A DNA stretch of 46,300 nt from an uncultured SAR86 cluster bacterium. GTDB lineage: Bacteria > Pseudomonadota > Gammaproteobacteria > Magnimaribacterales > D2472. This document shows positions 8,022 through 16,801 of this stretch, piece by piece; position 1 is the first letter of the stretch; each line of letters opens with the position of its first letter. A program made the translations under genes and the position numbers. The DNA lies in assembly GCA_902591665.1 (NCBI GenBank), contig CACJBO010000007.1:1-46300 (forward strand), read 5' to 3'. The notes under the pieces are model-generated. The model saw nothing but the letters and a program-made list of their open reading frames with translations. It was not told where the DNA came from and ran no database searches.

Positions 8022-8342
8022 TTAGTCTAAAGCTTTATAGTTAGGTATAACTTTCATTACGTATACAGCATTATCAAATTCTTGCTGACAAACTAAAATA
8101 GTCTCCTTAACTGAATTCATGGCATGATGATATTCACCTTGAACAACAGTACTAGTAGGAAAAGTCGTTATTTTCAGATTGCTATAAGTATTAATAGTTT
8201 TTATAAAACCCTTTATAGGTGGAATAAAATCTTCTTTATTGGGGTACATGCTTACATCTATTGTTACTTGCATTTCTTCATTTACTAAATCAGCAGATTT
8301 AGCAATAGAATTTTCCATAAACTCTTCGTAATCCTTGCTCAT
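8022..8342 (-). CDS. YkoF/UPF0045-type thiamine-binding-like protein
   Basis: This 106-aa cytoplasmic protein has the MTH1187/YkoF ferredoxin-like pattern. It has a strand VTIDVSMYPN, a helix FIPPIKGFIKTINTY, a strand KITTFPTSTVVQGEYHH and a helix MNSVKETILVCQQEF. Relatives bind thiamine or its hydroxymethylpyrimidine moiety, usually as homodimers or tetramers. The start codon shares a base with the stop of the 27-aa microprotein gene upstream (TAATG on the minus strand), so the two are translationally coupled. Family assignment is reasonable; ligand identity is inferred only from the family. Confidence 0.6.
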   Translation of the reverse strand: MSKDYEEFMENSIAKSADLVNEEMQVTIDVSMYPNKEDFIPPIKGFIKTINTYSNLKITTFPTSTVVQGEYHHAMNSVKETILVCQQEFDNAVYVMKVIPNYKALD

Positions 8343-8425
8343 TAGCTATAAGCAAGTTTAACTACGTACATAAAAATAACTATTGCTAGACAACCAAAGA
8401 TAACCCAATTAACCCAATTATTCAT
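8342..8425 (-). CDS. 27-aa single-pass membrane microprotein, coupled to YkoF-like gene
   Basis: An ATG-TAA frame of 27 codons (MNNWVNWVIFGCLAIVIFMY, then VVKLAYS): one transmembrane helix with aromatic belt residues at the N-terminus and Lys at the C-terminal end. Its TAA shares one base with the ATG of the next minus-strand gene, the signature of translational coupling, which makes it the best supported of the three 27-aa frames here. Only a weak GGA lies upstream of the start. Function unknown; possibly a small subunit or regulator of the adjacent membrane protein. Confidence 0.5.
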   Translation of the reverse strand: MNNWVNWVIFGCLAIVIFMYVVKLAYS

Positions 8426-8518
8426 AGTCCATATTTTAACAAACGAAACAGGAAGCTTGTGTTTTTTATATTTTTATATCAATCTATTGAATAGTTATGA
8501 TTTATTAAAGGGGAGATT

Positions 8519-8668
8519 ATGAATCATTTAAAAATTATCGGTATGGGCTATTTCATGCACCTTTTTCATGCATGGAAAGTTGCATTTATACTTATTATTC
8601 ATGGCTTATTTCCAAATATCTGGGAGTGGAAGGCTAGTGAATTAATTTGTGAACATAATAATACATAA
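8519..8668 (+). CDS. Small DUF6356-like protein (49 aa)
   Basis: The frame runs from ATG 8519 to TAA 8666-8668 and is preceded by a strong Shine-Dalgarno (AAGGGGAG, 8508-8515). The peptide contains FMHLFHAWKVAFILIIHGLF, followed by PNIWEWKASELI. The spaced histidines in a hydrophobic helix and the H-x3-P ending recall the DUF6356 family of small proteins; this is a tentative match. A short AAGAAT/ATTCTT inverted repeat follows the stop and could be a weak terminator. It is divergent from the YkoF-like operon. Confidence 0.55.
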   Translation: MNHLKIIGMGYFMHLFHAWKVAFILIIHGLFPNIWEWKASELICEHNNT

Positions 8669-8715
8669 GAATTTTTTTATTCTTATTAGATATTCTCATC
8701 TTTGTATTGAATGAA

Positions 8716-9309
8716 TTAAGTATTTATTATCAACTCAACCAAATGTGCTTTTAAATTTTTATAAAATTTCTTAAAAACCTGTGATTTTGTATCAGAATAT
8801 AATAGCTCAATACAAAAACCGTCAATTAAGCATCTTATGTATTTAGCTAAATATTTAGAATCATTATCAGATATCTTTGAATTAATAACTTTTATTTGAT
8901 TAGCTAGAACAGTTTCATATAAATTATTCTCGTCTTTAATAAAATTAACTAAATTATGATTGGATATTGATTCACCAATTAGTACCAACCATAGCTGGAT
9001 AGTAGGATCAAGTGTGTCATTTAATATTGCGTTAATTAACGAATTAGCATTTTCTTCAATAGATGAATTTCTATCGGTTGAACGAGATATAGATTTATTT
9101 AATTTATTTATTTCTTCATTAAAGATATCTGATAATAAATGATCTTTAGTTTTGAAATAATAATGCAAATTTCCATGACTAATACCTAAATCGCTACTAA
9201 TCTTTCGAAGAGATAGTGAATTGACGCCATGTATTAATAGTTCATTTTTAGCATGATCTATAATCATTTTTCTTTTTTTTTGACCCTTTTCTTTAATATT
9301 TTTGACCAT
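8716..9309 (-). CDS. TetR/AcrR family transcriptional regulator
   Basis: A 197-aa regulator. The N-terminal TetR helix-turn-helix is clear: GVNSLSLRKISSDLGISHG followed by NLHYYFKTKDHLLSDIF (residues ~28-64). The remaining ~130 residues form the helical ligand-binding and dimerisation domain with no recognisable effector specificity. It is divergent from the ADC-like/TonB-receptor gene run that starts at 9455, with a 16-bp palindrome in the shared 145-nt intergenic region. This is the classic arrangement of a TetR repressor controlling both itself and the neighbouring operon. The effector is probably the substrate or an intermediate of that operon. Confidence 0.9.
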   Translation of the reverse strand: MVKNIKEKGQKKRKMIIDHAKNELLIHGVNSLSLRKISSDLGISHGNLHYYFKTKDHLLSDIFNEEINKLNKSISRSTDRNSSIEENANSLINAILNDTLDPTIQLWLVLIGESISNHNLVNFIKDENNLYETVLANQIKVINSKISDNDSKYLAKYIRCLIDGFCIELLYSDTKSQVFKKFYKNLKAHLVELIINT

Positions 9310-9325
9310 AAGAATGCTATTTATT

Positions 9326-9341
9326 TCTGTTTAAAAACAGA
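9326..9341. promoter_or_regulatory. Candidate TetR operator palindrome
   Basis: TCTGTTTAAAAACAGA is a perfect 7-2-7 inverted repeat. It lies 17 bp upstream of the tetR start codon and about 115 bp upstream of the divergent operon's first gene. The size and symmetry fit a TetR-family dimer site. A second short palindrome (CATTGCAATG, 9389-9398) lies closer to the plus-strand gene, near AT-rich sequence that probably holds its promoter. No transcription start can be fixed from sequence alone. Confidence 0.5.
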
Positions 9342-9454
9342 TTTTACCAGTTTTTTTTACAATTTTAATAAAAATATTTACATAAAAACATTGCAATGGT
9401 CAAATTTTTATATTAATTTAATATTAAGAGTCAAAACTAAATAGGGGTAAAAAT

Positions 9455-10228
9455 ATGACAAAGAAATTAAACGGTAGGTTTACAACCGATAAGTGGGGTA
9501 AATTTATGCCTGCTCACAATTGTATAGAAGACGCTCCTTATTACTATAGAGATACAGAATGTGTAATGGTTGAATTTACAACAGATCTAGATTTCGTATT
9601 AGATCTTATGCCTCCGGAGCTTGAAGTTATTGAACCTGCTTCTGCTTTTATGGTGATTGAAACCAATCACTGGACTACCATTGGACCTTACTCAGAAGCT
9701 TATGTAGGAATTCTTTGCACTTATAAAGGGGAGGTTTATGGATACGTACCTGGAGTATACGTAACAGGTGAAGCTTCACAAATGCTAGGTAGAGAGATTT
9801 ATGGTTTTGGAAAAAAACAGGCACATAATATTGAATTAATAAAACATGGTGATGGTTCGGTTGAGGCTGTTGTGGAGGTAAAAAAAGGTTCAAATAATTT
9901 AAGAGCAATCATGTCTCCAAGTACAAACTTATCAGATGATGATTTAACTGCATTACCATTAATATGCTTAAAAGTAATACCAGATGTTGCTGGTGGCAAT
10001 GTGCCAGCATTAGCACAACTTACAACTGTTACCTTTAAAGCTAATGCACTAATTGGTTCAGATGGTAAAGCTGAGGTTTATGGGGGAAGTGGTTCTATGA
10101 ATATGAATGATCATTCCGACTTACAACTACCAATAGGTGAAGTTACCGGATGCGTTTATTGTAGATTCAACGCAGATCTTCCATATGGGAGTGTTTTAAA
10201 AACATATACAGAAAAAGATTTTAAATAG
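9455..10228 (+). CDS. Acetoacetate decarboxylase-like (ADC family) enzyme
   Basis: A 257-aa member of the ADC superfamily. The core motif TGEASQMLGREIYGFGKKQ contains Lys120-Lys121, aligning with the Schiff-base lysine pair (K115/K116) of clostridial acetoacetate decarboxylase. The domain spans essentially the whole protein. ADC-fold enzymes decarboxylate beta-keto acids or catalyse related Schiff-base aldol/dehydration steps. The locus context (TonB receptor, SDRs, ALDH) points to catabolism of a larger organic molecule rather than acetone production. It is the first gene of the TetR-flanked run, with a Shine-Dalgarno AGGGGT ahead of the ATG. The TonB receptor follows after 10 nt. Confidence 0.85.
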   Translation: MTKKLNGRFTTDKWGKFMPAHNCIEDAPYYYRDTECVMVEFTTDLDFVLDLMPPELEVIEPASAFMVIETNHWTTIGPYSEAYVGILCTYKGEVYGYVPGVYVTGEASQMLGREIYGFGKKQAHNIELIKHGDGSVEAVVEVKKGSNNLRAIMSPSTNLSDDDLTALPLICLKVIPDVAGGNVPALAQLTTVTFKANALIGSDGKAEVYGGSGSMNMNDHSDLQLPIGEVTGCVYCRFNADLPYGSVLKTYTEKDFK

Positions 10229-10238
10229 GGAGAATAAT

Positions 10239-12356
10239 ATGAAATATTTAAGTAAATTTACTTTCTTAACATTAGCTTTAATAGCTTTTGGTAATTTTAC
10301 GCAAGCACAAGAACCAACTATTAAATCAGTGATGATAGAAGAAGTTATTGTGACTGCTCAAAAGAAAGAAGAAAATATTCAAGATGTAGGTATAGCTATT
10401 ACTGCTTTAACTGGAAATCAACTTGAAGCTCTTGGGATGACTACTTCATTGGATATAATAGCTCATACCTCTGGACTTGAAGCCACAGGTGCAGGTGGCG
10501 GTGTTGGAGCTACCTCTTTTGCAATAAGAGGAGTGGCTCAAAATGACTTTTCATCACCTCAAGAATCTCCTGTAGCTATATATATAGATCAATCATACAT
10601 AGCTAGTCCAGCAATGAGTAATTTCAGTTTATTTGACCTGGAAAGAGTAGAGGTATTGAAGGGACCTCAAGGAACACTGTTTGGAAGAAATGCAACAGGT
10701 GGCTTGGTTCACTTCATCTCAAAAAAACCATCACAAGATAGAGATATATCATTAGATATAACTTTAGGTGATGAGGGAAGAAGATATATTGAATATGCTG
10801 CAGGTGGAGGTTTGTCTGATAATGTATCTGGTAGATTATCTTTTGCAACTAATAAAAGTGATGGACTAATAAAAAATGATATTGGTCCAGATTTAAGAGC
10901 TGAAAATAACACCAATATCAGAGGTCAAATACTTATAGAAGCTGAAAATTCCAGTACTTTAATTAAAGTTGAAGATGGAGATGAGGACAGTAATAGGGGT
11001 GGGTATTCAATGCAGATTGGATATGATGGTAACTATGGTGGAGGTACAACAGATTTCTTTGGTTATACTCCTCCTAGTGATGTTTGGAAAACATCACAGG
11101 ACTTTGAATCTTATTACAAAGCAGACCTATCAAATATAAATATTGTTCATGAAAGAATGTTTGGTGATACAAACTTTGAATATATTTATAATTCACAAAG
11201 TGCAGATGTTGATTATGGTGAGGATGCTGATGTATCTCCAAACTCAGTATACAACTATGAAGCTTTAACAGATATTGATCAATCTTCCCATGAATTTAGA
11301 TGGAGTTGGAGTGGAGATAATTCAAAAACTATTGTAGGTTTGTATACTCTAGATATTGATTTAAAGAATATAACTTCTCAACATGGTACCGTTTATTTTA
11401 CAGAGGGCTATTTTTATAACTTGTATGCAAATCAAGATACAAGTACAACAGCTCTCTTTATTCAAAGAGAAACAGACTTAAATGATAATCTATCACTTGT
11501 TACTGGAATAAGATTTAATTCTGATGAAAAAGATTATGATTGGTCAAGTCCTGATGATGGTTTAGATTATAACGGGTCTTTTTCAGATGATGATATAGCA
11601 TGGAAAATTCAGTTAGAAAAAAGATCAAATGATAATTTACTTGTCTATGGTGGTATCAGTAAGGGTATAAAATCCGGTGGTTTTAACACTCCTTTAGCGC
11701 CACCAGAAAGCTTCTCATCAATGCCATACGGTGGTGAATCTCTTTTAGCATATGAAGCTGGCTTTAAATTAGATAGAGATAAATCAAGAGTTAACGGATC
11801 GATTTTTCATTATGATTATGATGATTATCAAGCAATGCAATTTGATGCTTTTGTCCCATTAATATTTAATTCTGGTGCTGATATAACTGGATTTGAACTA
11901 GATATCACATCTAACCCATCAGATGGAGTGGATTTAGTATTGGGGATAAGTTATTTAGATGCAGAAATTACTGATTTACCAGTAGATACTTATCCTGGCG
12001 GATCATCTAAATCAGTTGTGTCTCCTGACTTATCAATAAATGCTATTGCAAGAAAGTCATGGCTTAGAGAAACAGGTGGTATGTTAACAGCACAAGTTGA
12101 TATGAGTTATAAAGATGATCATGTATTCAATATTGTTGTATCGCCTCTTGTTGAAGAAGATTCGTATGCTGTATTCAATGCTAGATTGACTTACGTGAGT
12201 CCTAACGACAAGTATGAGACATCTTTCTTTATAAAGAATCTTTCAGATCAAGAATATAGAAGATATGCATTTGATACCTCAGCATATTTTGGTGCTACTG
12301 AAGATGTTTGGGGTGAACCAAGATGGGCTGGTATGAACTTCATCGTTAGATTCTAA
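10239..12356 (+). CDS. TonB-dependent outer-membrane receptor
   Basis: A 705-aa receptor: signal peptide (residues 1-23, ending TQA), a TonB-box-like EEVIVTAQKKEE segment, then the plug domain (SFAIRGVAQND, VAIYIDQSYIAS, DLERVEVLKGPQGTLFGRN, ATGGLVHFISKKP). A ~550-residue beta barrel follows, ending in the usual terminal Phe (GMNFIVRF). The sequence belongs to the broad iron-complex/FecA-like TBDT group often found beside catabolic operons in marine gammaproteobacteria. Position within an enzyme cluster, with no siderophore genes nearby, suggests uptake of an organic substrate too large or hydrophobic for porins. The ligand is unknown. Confidence 0.93.
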   Translation: MKYLSKFTFLTLALIAFGNFTQAQEPTIKSVMIEEVIVTAQKKEENIQDVGIAITALTGNQLEALGMTTSLDIIAHTSGLEATGAGGGVGATSFAIRGVAQNDFSSPQESPVAIYIDQSYIASPAMSNFSLFDLERVEVLKGPQGTLFGRNATGGLVHFISKKPSQDRDISLDITLGDEGRRYIEYAAGGGLSDNVSGRLSFATNKSDGLIKNDIGPDLRAENNTNIRGQILIEAENSSTLIKVEDGDEDSNRGGYSMQIGYDGNYGGGTTDFFGYTPPSDVWKTSQDFESYYKADLSNINIVHERMFGDTNFEYIYNSQSADVDYGEDADVSPNSVYNYEALTDIDQSSHEFRWSWSGDNSKTIVGLYTLDIDLKNITSQHGTVYFTEGYFYNLYANQDTSTTALFIQRETDLNDNLSLVTGIRFNSDEKDYDWSSPDDGLDYNGSFSDDDIAWKIQLEKRSNDNLLVYGGISKGIKSGGFNTPLAPPESFSSMPYGGESLLAYEAGFKLDRDKSRVNGSIFHYDYDDYQAMQFDAFVPLIFNSGADITGFELDITSNPSDGVDLVLGISYLDAEITDLPVDTYPGGSSKSVVSPDLSINAIARKSWLRETGGMLTAQVDMSYKDDHVFNIVVSPLVEEDSYAVFNARLTYVSPNDKYETSFFIKNLSDQEYRRYAFDTSAYFGATEDVWGEPRWAGMNFIVRF

Positions 12357-12369
12357 AAAAGAACTACGT

Positions 12370-13392
12370 ATGAATACAGGTGAAATCCCAACTAACTTTA
12401 GAAGTGAACATTTAGACCATATTGCTGTCTGGTCTGTAAGCTGGAAAGATTCAGCAAATTTTTTAAATGATTTTCTTAGTTGGGATATTCATCCACTTCA
12501 GTTCAGTGCATCTGGTGAAAGCGTTGGAGATATGGATCTCGTATTTATTAATGCCAATGGTGTCTGGATTGAACTAGTTCAACCAACATCAAAGGGACCA
12601 GGAATGGATTTGTTAGAGACATTAGGTGACGGGGCTGTCGTTGAACTTGATTTTCAATGCAGCAATTATCAATTTAGTCTTGATGAGGCACTAGAACATA
12701 ATCTTCAAATGATTGGAATGGATGGTCTGCCACTAAAAGATAGAGGTAAAATTATAGACGGAGTAATAGATCCTAATGCAGAAGGTCCTCCACCTGAAGA
12801 ATATTTAGCATACTATCCATTTGATTTATCAGGTGGAACAGCTGTAGAAATATATGAAAGGATAGATACCGATAAAGAAAGTATTCTTAACAAAAGAGAT
12901 AAAATATTTGGTTTGGATAGATACAACCAGCCAATAAATCAAAATAAACCAAAGACAAGATATTTAACAATTCTTGTTGACGACATTGATAAAGTTTGTG
13001 ATTTTTATAAAAAACATATTTTACTTAATGTTAGTCAATCAATTGATTGGGAAGGTCACAAACTCTCAGTAATTGATGCAAAAGGTGTGTTTGAAGAGAG
13101 CATTTCATTAAGAATTATTCAACCCGTTGCTGATGATTCTATCATGCAGATTTATAAATCTAAGGGTAGTGGACATATCATGGATATTGGCATTGAAGTC
13201 GATAACTTAAATGATTTTATAGAAAACATACAAAGTCCCCATGAGAAAATAAAAATAGTTGATTTTGCAAGAACTAATCAAGACTTAGAGAACCCCTTCA
13301 AAAAAGATGATGTTATGCAAGAAAACTATTTTTATTTTCCTTTAGAGTTGAGTCGCGGAATGAACATAAAAGTTTTTGAAAAAAACGCTTGA
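12370..13392 (+). CDS. Two-domain VOC (glyoxalase/extradiol dioxygenase-like) protein
   Basis: A 340-aa protein with two vicinal-oxygen-chelate domains. Domain 1 (~10-165) opens with EHLDHIAVWSVSWKDSANFL and includes GVWIELVQP. Domain 2 (~195-340) opens TRYLTILVDDIDKVCDFY and includes SISLRIIQP and GHIMDIGIEVDNL. VOC enzymes use a divalent metal for isomerisation, ring cleavage or C-C bond reactions; His16 and the Glu in WIELVQP could be metal ligands. The two-domain architecture resembles HPPD or extradiol dioxygenases. It starts 14 nt after the receptor gene and nearly touches the next SDR gene. The reaction is unassigned. Confidence 0.7.
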   Translation: MNTGEIPTNFRSEHLDHIAVWSVSWKDSANFLNDFLSWDIHPLQFSASGESVGDMDLVFINANGVWIELVQPTSKGPGMDLLETLGDGAVVELDFQCSNYQFSLDEALEHNLQMIGMDGLPLKDRGKIIDGVIDPNAEGPPPEEYLAYYPFDLSGGTAVEIYERIDTDKESILNKRDKIFGLDRYNQPINQNKPKTRYLTILVDDIDKVCDFYKKHILLNVSQSIDWEGHKLSVIDAKGVFEESISLRIIQPVADDSIMQIYKSKGSGHIMDIGIEVDNLNDFIENIQSPHEKIKIVDFARTNQDLENPFKKDDVMQENYFYFPLELSRGMNIKVFEKNA

Positions 13393-13393
13393 A

Positions 13394-14170
13394 ATGACTA
13401 GTGAATATGGGCTCAAAGGAAAAAATATTGTTGTTACAGGTGCTGCTGGAGGATTAGGAAGTTCAATTGTTGATTCATTTGCATCATTTGGTGCTAATAT
13501 TTTACTAACCGATATCCAAGGCAAAGAGAAAGCATTAAATAATATTTCAAAAAAGAATATTAAAAAACACGGTATTAAATCTCATGTTTTATCACTAGAT
13601 ATTTCTAATAGACGTGATGTAGAAAAAAACTTAGAAATCTCTTTACGTTCTTTTTCAAAAAAAATTGATTGTTTAGTAAATTGTGCCGCAATTTATCACA
13701 AAAATTTTTGGGATCCTATAGGAAACAAGAATATTGAGGATTGGGAAAACATTATAAATATAAATTTATTTGGAACTCTTAATGTTATAAGACAAATTTT
13801 ACCAAAAATGATAAAGCAAAAATCAGGAAATATTATATCTATATCTTCAGATAGTGGCATAGATACAATACCTGGTGAGTCTGCATATGGTATATCTAAA
13901 GCATCAATTATTAAGTTAATGGAGTATTTGGCTCGTGAAAATCCAAAAAGTGGTATCAGATTTAATTCTATAGCACCAGGGTATATAGACACCCCATTAT
14001 TAAGATCATTGATTAAAACAAAAAAAATTGAAAAAGAGGCAATAAATACAATACCGGTGAATAGATTTGCCAAACCTCAAGACATAGCAGATGTTGTTCT
14101 TTTCTTGGCATCTAACAAATCTAAATATATTAATGGAGAATGCATCGTTGCTAATGGAGGAAGATATTAG
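13394..14170 (+). CDS. Short-chain dehydrogenase/reductase
   Basis: A classical SDR of about 258 aa: cofactor loop (VVTGAAGGLGSS), NCAA in place of NNAG, catalytic Ser in SISSDSG, YGISK for the Tyr-x3-Lys pair, and the C-terminal GYIDTPLL and ECIVANGGRY segments. I prefer ATG 13394, two bases after the VOC stop, over an in-frame TTG at 13376 that would overlap that gene by 17 nt; neither has a clear Shine-Dalgarno. It probably oxidises a secondary alcohol or reduces a ketone with NAD(P) in the TetR-linked pathway. Confidence 0.85.
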   Translation: MTSEYGLKGKNIVVTGAAGGLGSSIVDSFASFGANILLTDIQGKEKALNNISKKNIKKHGIKSHVLSLDISNRRDVEKNLEISLRSFSKKIDCLVNCAAIYHKNFWDPIGNKNIEDWENIININLFGTLNVIRQILPKMIKQKSGNIISISSDSGIDTIPGESAYGISKASIIKLMEYLARENPKSGIRFNSIAPGYIDTPLLRSLIKTKKIEKEAINTIPVNRFAKPQDIADVVLFLASNKSKYINGECIVANGGRY

Positions 14171-14205
14171 CTCATGCCATCTATACAAAAAGGAATCTAT
14201 AAGAA

Positions 14206-15327
14206 ATGAATAATAAAAACCTAATAGGCGCGGTCATGGCATCAACAATTGGTCTTCTTTTTTATAATGTCATGCCAATCTACCTAGGTTACCTCATGGA
14301 GGCGAAAAGTCTCAATTATGATCAAATAGGATATATAGCTAGTTCATTTTTTCTTGCATTTAGCATTCCAAGTGCTTCTGGATATTTTTGGGTTAGAAGT
14401 TATAAACCTAGAATTATTTCTTTTATATCAATAATTTTTATTGCCTTGTTCTTGTTTCTTACATCCATTGCAAATTCTTATTTAAATTTATTATTACAGA
14501 TATTGGTAGTTGGAAGTTTTTCAGGAATTTTAGCTACTTTAGCAACAACAATAATCGCTGATAGTGAAAATGAGACTAGATGGTATGGTTTTAAAACCGC
14601 CTCTGAGTCTGCAGCAGGAACACTTCTATTATTTATTCTGCCAGCTACATTAATTATTAGTCATGGTTTTAATGGAGTGGTTTATGGGATGCTTATTTTT
14701 ATATTACTATCAATCCCAATTATCAGCTTTATACCAAATAGGCTATTAGTAGTTAATGAAAATTTAACTACATCAGATATTAATTATTCAAAATCATCTA
14801 TTTATGTTTGGATGGCTTTATTTGCAATTTTTTTCAACTTTATTACCGGGTCAGCTATTTGGGCATTTGCAGAAAGAATAGCTAATATCAAAGATTTTGA
14901 CAGTACTCTTGTTGCTAATGCTTTAGGAGTTACCTTGGCATTTGCAATTATTGGACCATTAATTTCCAGCACAATATCAAATAAATTTGGTTTAAGAATT
15001 CCTTTTATAATTGCTTCTTTGTTAATGATTATTGGTGCATATGGATTGACTGCTGCTGAAAGTTTAATTATCTACACCATCTATGCATGTATTCAGATGT
15101 TGGGTTGGGGAGCTTCTTTACCATTTTTGTATTCACTAGTTAAAAATTCAGACCCCAATGGGAAATACATAACTTTAGCAATGCCAGCAGTAGGACTGGG
15201 AACTGTAGCAGGTCCAGCAATAGCTGGAAATCTTATTGGCGATAGTAGCTCGATGATTATGTTACAAGTTTTAGCTATCGCATGTATGACCATTTCAATT
15301 GCTCTTGGATTTAAATCAATAAAATAA
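14206..15327 (+). CDS. Major facilitator superfamily transporter
   Basis: A 373-aa polytopic protein with about 11-12 hydrophobic helices (for example NLIGAVMASTIGLLFYNVMP at the start and MLQVLAIACMTISIALGF at the end). It is short for an MFS permease but has the two-bundle layout, with a polar central loop around residues 180-200. A Shine-Dalgarno AGGAAT lies 10-15 nt upstream of the ATG. Embedded between SDR and ALDH genes behind a TonB receptor, it is the likely inner-membrane step for the compound imported by that receptor; export of a product is the alternative. Confidence 0.8.
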   Translation: MNNKNLIGAVMASTIGLLFYNVMPIYLGYLMEAKSLNYDQIGYIASSFFLAFSIPSASGYFWVRSYKPRIISFISIIFIALFLFLTSIANSYLNLLLQILVVGSFSGILATLATTIIADSENETRWYGFKTASESAAGTLLLFILPATLIISHGFNGVVYGMLIFILLSIPIISFIPNRLLVVNENLTTSDINYSKSSIYVWMALFAIFFNFITGSAIWAFAERIANIKDFDSTLVANALGVTLAFAIIGPLISSTISNKFGLRIPFIIASLLMIIGAYGLTAAESLIIYTIYACIQMLGWGASLPFLYSLVKNSDPNGKYITLAMPAVGLGTVAGPAIAGNLIGDSSSMIMLQVLAIACMTISIALGFKSIK

Positions 15328-15343
15328 TATATGGAGTTTTAGT

Positions 15344-16753
15344 ATGACAAATAAAAGATTAAATGAAATATTTCAAAAACAAAAAATAGCTTTTGCAGCT
15401 AACTCATTTCCTACCTTGGAAGAAAGAATTGATAGGCTTCAAAGATTAGAAGCTGCAATGATGAAGAACAGAGTTGTCTTCCAAAATAGTATAAGGGAAG
15501 ATTTTGGCTCTCATTCAAATTATGTAACTGATTTATTTGAAACTGGTGGAGTGCTTGGTAGAGGAAGACATTTGCAAGCAGTATTAGAAGATTGGATGAA
15601 ACCATCAGATAGAGAGCTTAACTCAATGGTTCACGGTTCATCTAGTGGAAAAGTTATAAGACAACCAAAAGGTGTAATGGGTAATATGGCTCCATGGAAT
15701 TTTCCTATTGAGTGTGCTCTAGTAATGGTAAATGATATGTTAGCAGCAGGTAATAGAGTGATAATTAAAGGAGCGGAACTAACACCAGCTACAAGTGCTG
15801 CCTTAGAAGATGCTATAAAATCTGAGTTTGATGAGGATACATTAGCTGTAGTAAACGGAGATACTTCATTTTCAGAGTATTTTTGTACTATGCCATGGGA
15901 CCATCTTACTTACACTGGTGGTGAAAGAGTTGCCAAACTTGTTATGGAGGCTGCCTCTAAAAATTTAACTCCTGTAACATTAGAGTTAGGGGGTAAAAAT
16001 CCTACCGTTTTTACAAATGAAGGTGTCTGTGATCTTTTAGTAGAACGTTTTTTATTTAACAGAGTTTTTAAGGGAGGTCAGGTATGTACCTCACCTGATT
16101 ACGTTTTGGTGCCTGAATCAAAACTTCAACTATGGATTGATATAGCTAAAACTAAATGGACAGAAATGTATCCAAATTATATTGGACATGATGACGCCAC
16201 CGGAACTATTAATGATCATCATTTTAATAGAATTATGAATTATATTAATGAAGCCAAGGATGCAGGTTGTGAAATTATTTCACTAAATGGTGAAGAGCCT
16301 AATCTTGAATCTAGACAAATACCTATGATTGCAGTCGTCAATCCTGATGAATCTTTGTCAATAATGCAAGAAGAAATTTTTGGGCCTGTAACAGCTATTA
16401 AAACCTATTCAGATATTGATAGTGCGATATCTTATATAAATTCAAAACCAAGACCTCTTGCAGCTTACTTGGTTGGCCGAGAACGTGAGATTATTCAAAG
16501 CTTTGAAAAAAATGTTATTTCAGGTGGTATAGGGATTAATGTTTTTGGACTTCAAGGTGCAGAACCATGTCTGCCTTTTGGAGGAATCGGATCAAGTGGT
16601 ATGGGATGTCATTCTGGATATGAAGGTTTTATGAATTACACTCACTCAAAATCAGTATTTGAATGTGGTGATGATAGTCCTTTAATGGCTTCTTTAAAGG
16701 GACCATATGGTGAAATTACTAAAGCATTTTCAGATGCTGTATTTCCCGAATAA
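15344..16753 (+). CDS. Aldehyde dehydrogenase, coniferyl-aldehyde-dehydrogenase-like
   Basis: A 469-aa NAD(P)-dependent aldehyde dehydrogenase. The oxyanion Asn119 lies in APWNFP, the general base Glu214 in VTLELGGKNP, and the nucleophile Cys248 in GGQVCTSPDYV; Lys152 is in the cofactor site. The CTSPDYV pattern and the lack of an extended N-terminus are typical of the coniferyl/fatty-aldehyde (CalB, ALDH3-like) branch. It starts 16 nt after the MFS gene behind a GGAG Shine-Dalgarno. A paralogue of the same subfamily is encoded at 29697-31127. It probably oxidises an aldehyde intermediate to the acid. Confidence 0.92.
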   Translation: MTNKRLNEIFQKQKIAFAANSFPTLEERIDRLQRLEAAMMKNRVVFQNSIREDFGSHSNYVTDLFETGGVLGRGRHLQAVLEDWMKPSDRELNSMVHGSSSGKVIRQPKGVMGNMAPWNFPIECALVMVNDMLAAGNRVIIKGAELTPATSAALEDAIKSEFDEDTLAVVNGDTSFSEYFCTMPWDHLTYTGGERVAKLVMEAASKNLTPVTLELGGKNPTVFTNEGVCDLLVERFLFNRVFKGGQVCTSPDYVLVPESKLQLWIDIAKTKWTEMYPNYIGHDDATGTINDHHFNRIMNYINEAKDAGCEIISLNGEEPNLESRQIPMIAVVNPDESLSIMQEEIFGPVTAIKTYSDIDSAISYINSKPRPLAAYLVGREREIIQSFEKNVISGGIGINVFGLQGAEPCLPFGGIGSSGMGCHSGYEGFMNYTHSKSVFECGDDSPLMASLKGPYGEITKAFSDAVFPE

Positions 16754-16801
16754 TTTGTAATAGTAGAATTATAGAAGATTGAAGCTCTGTTATTCATAAA
16801 T

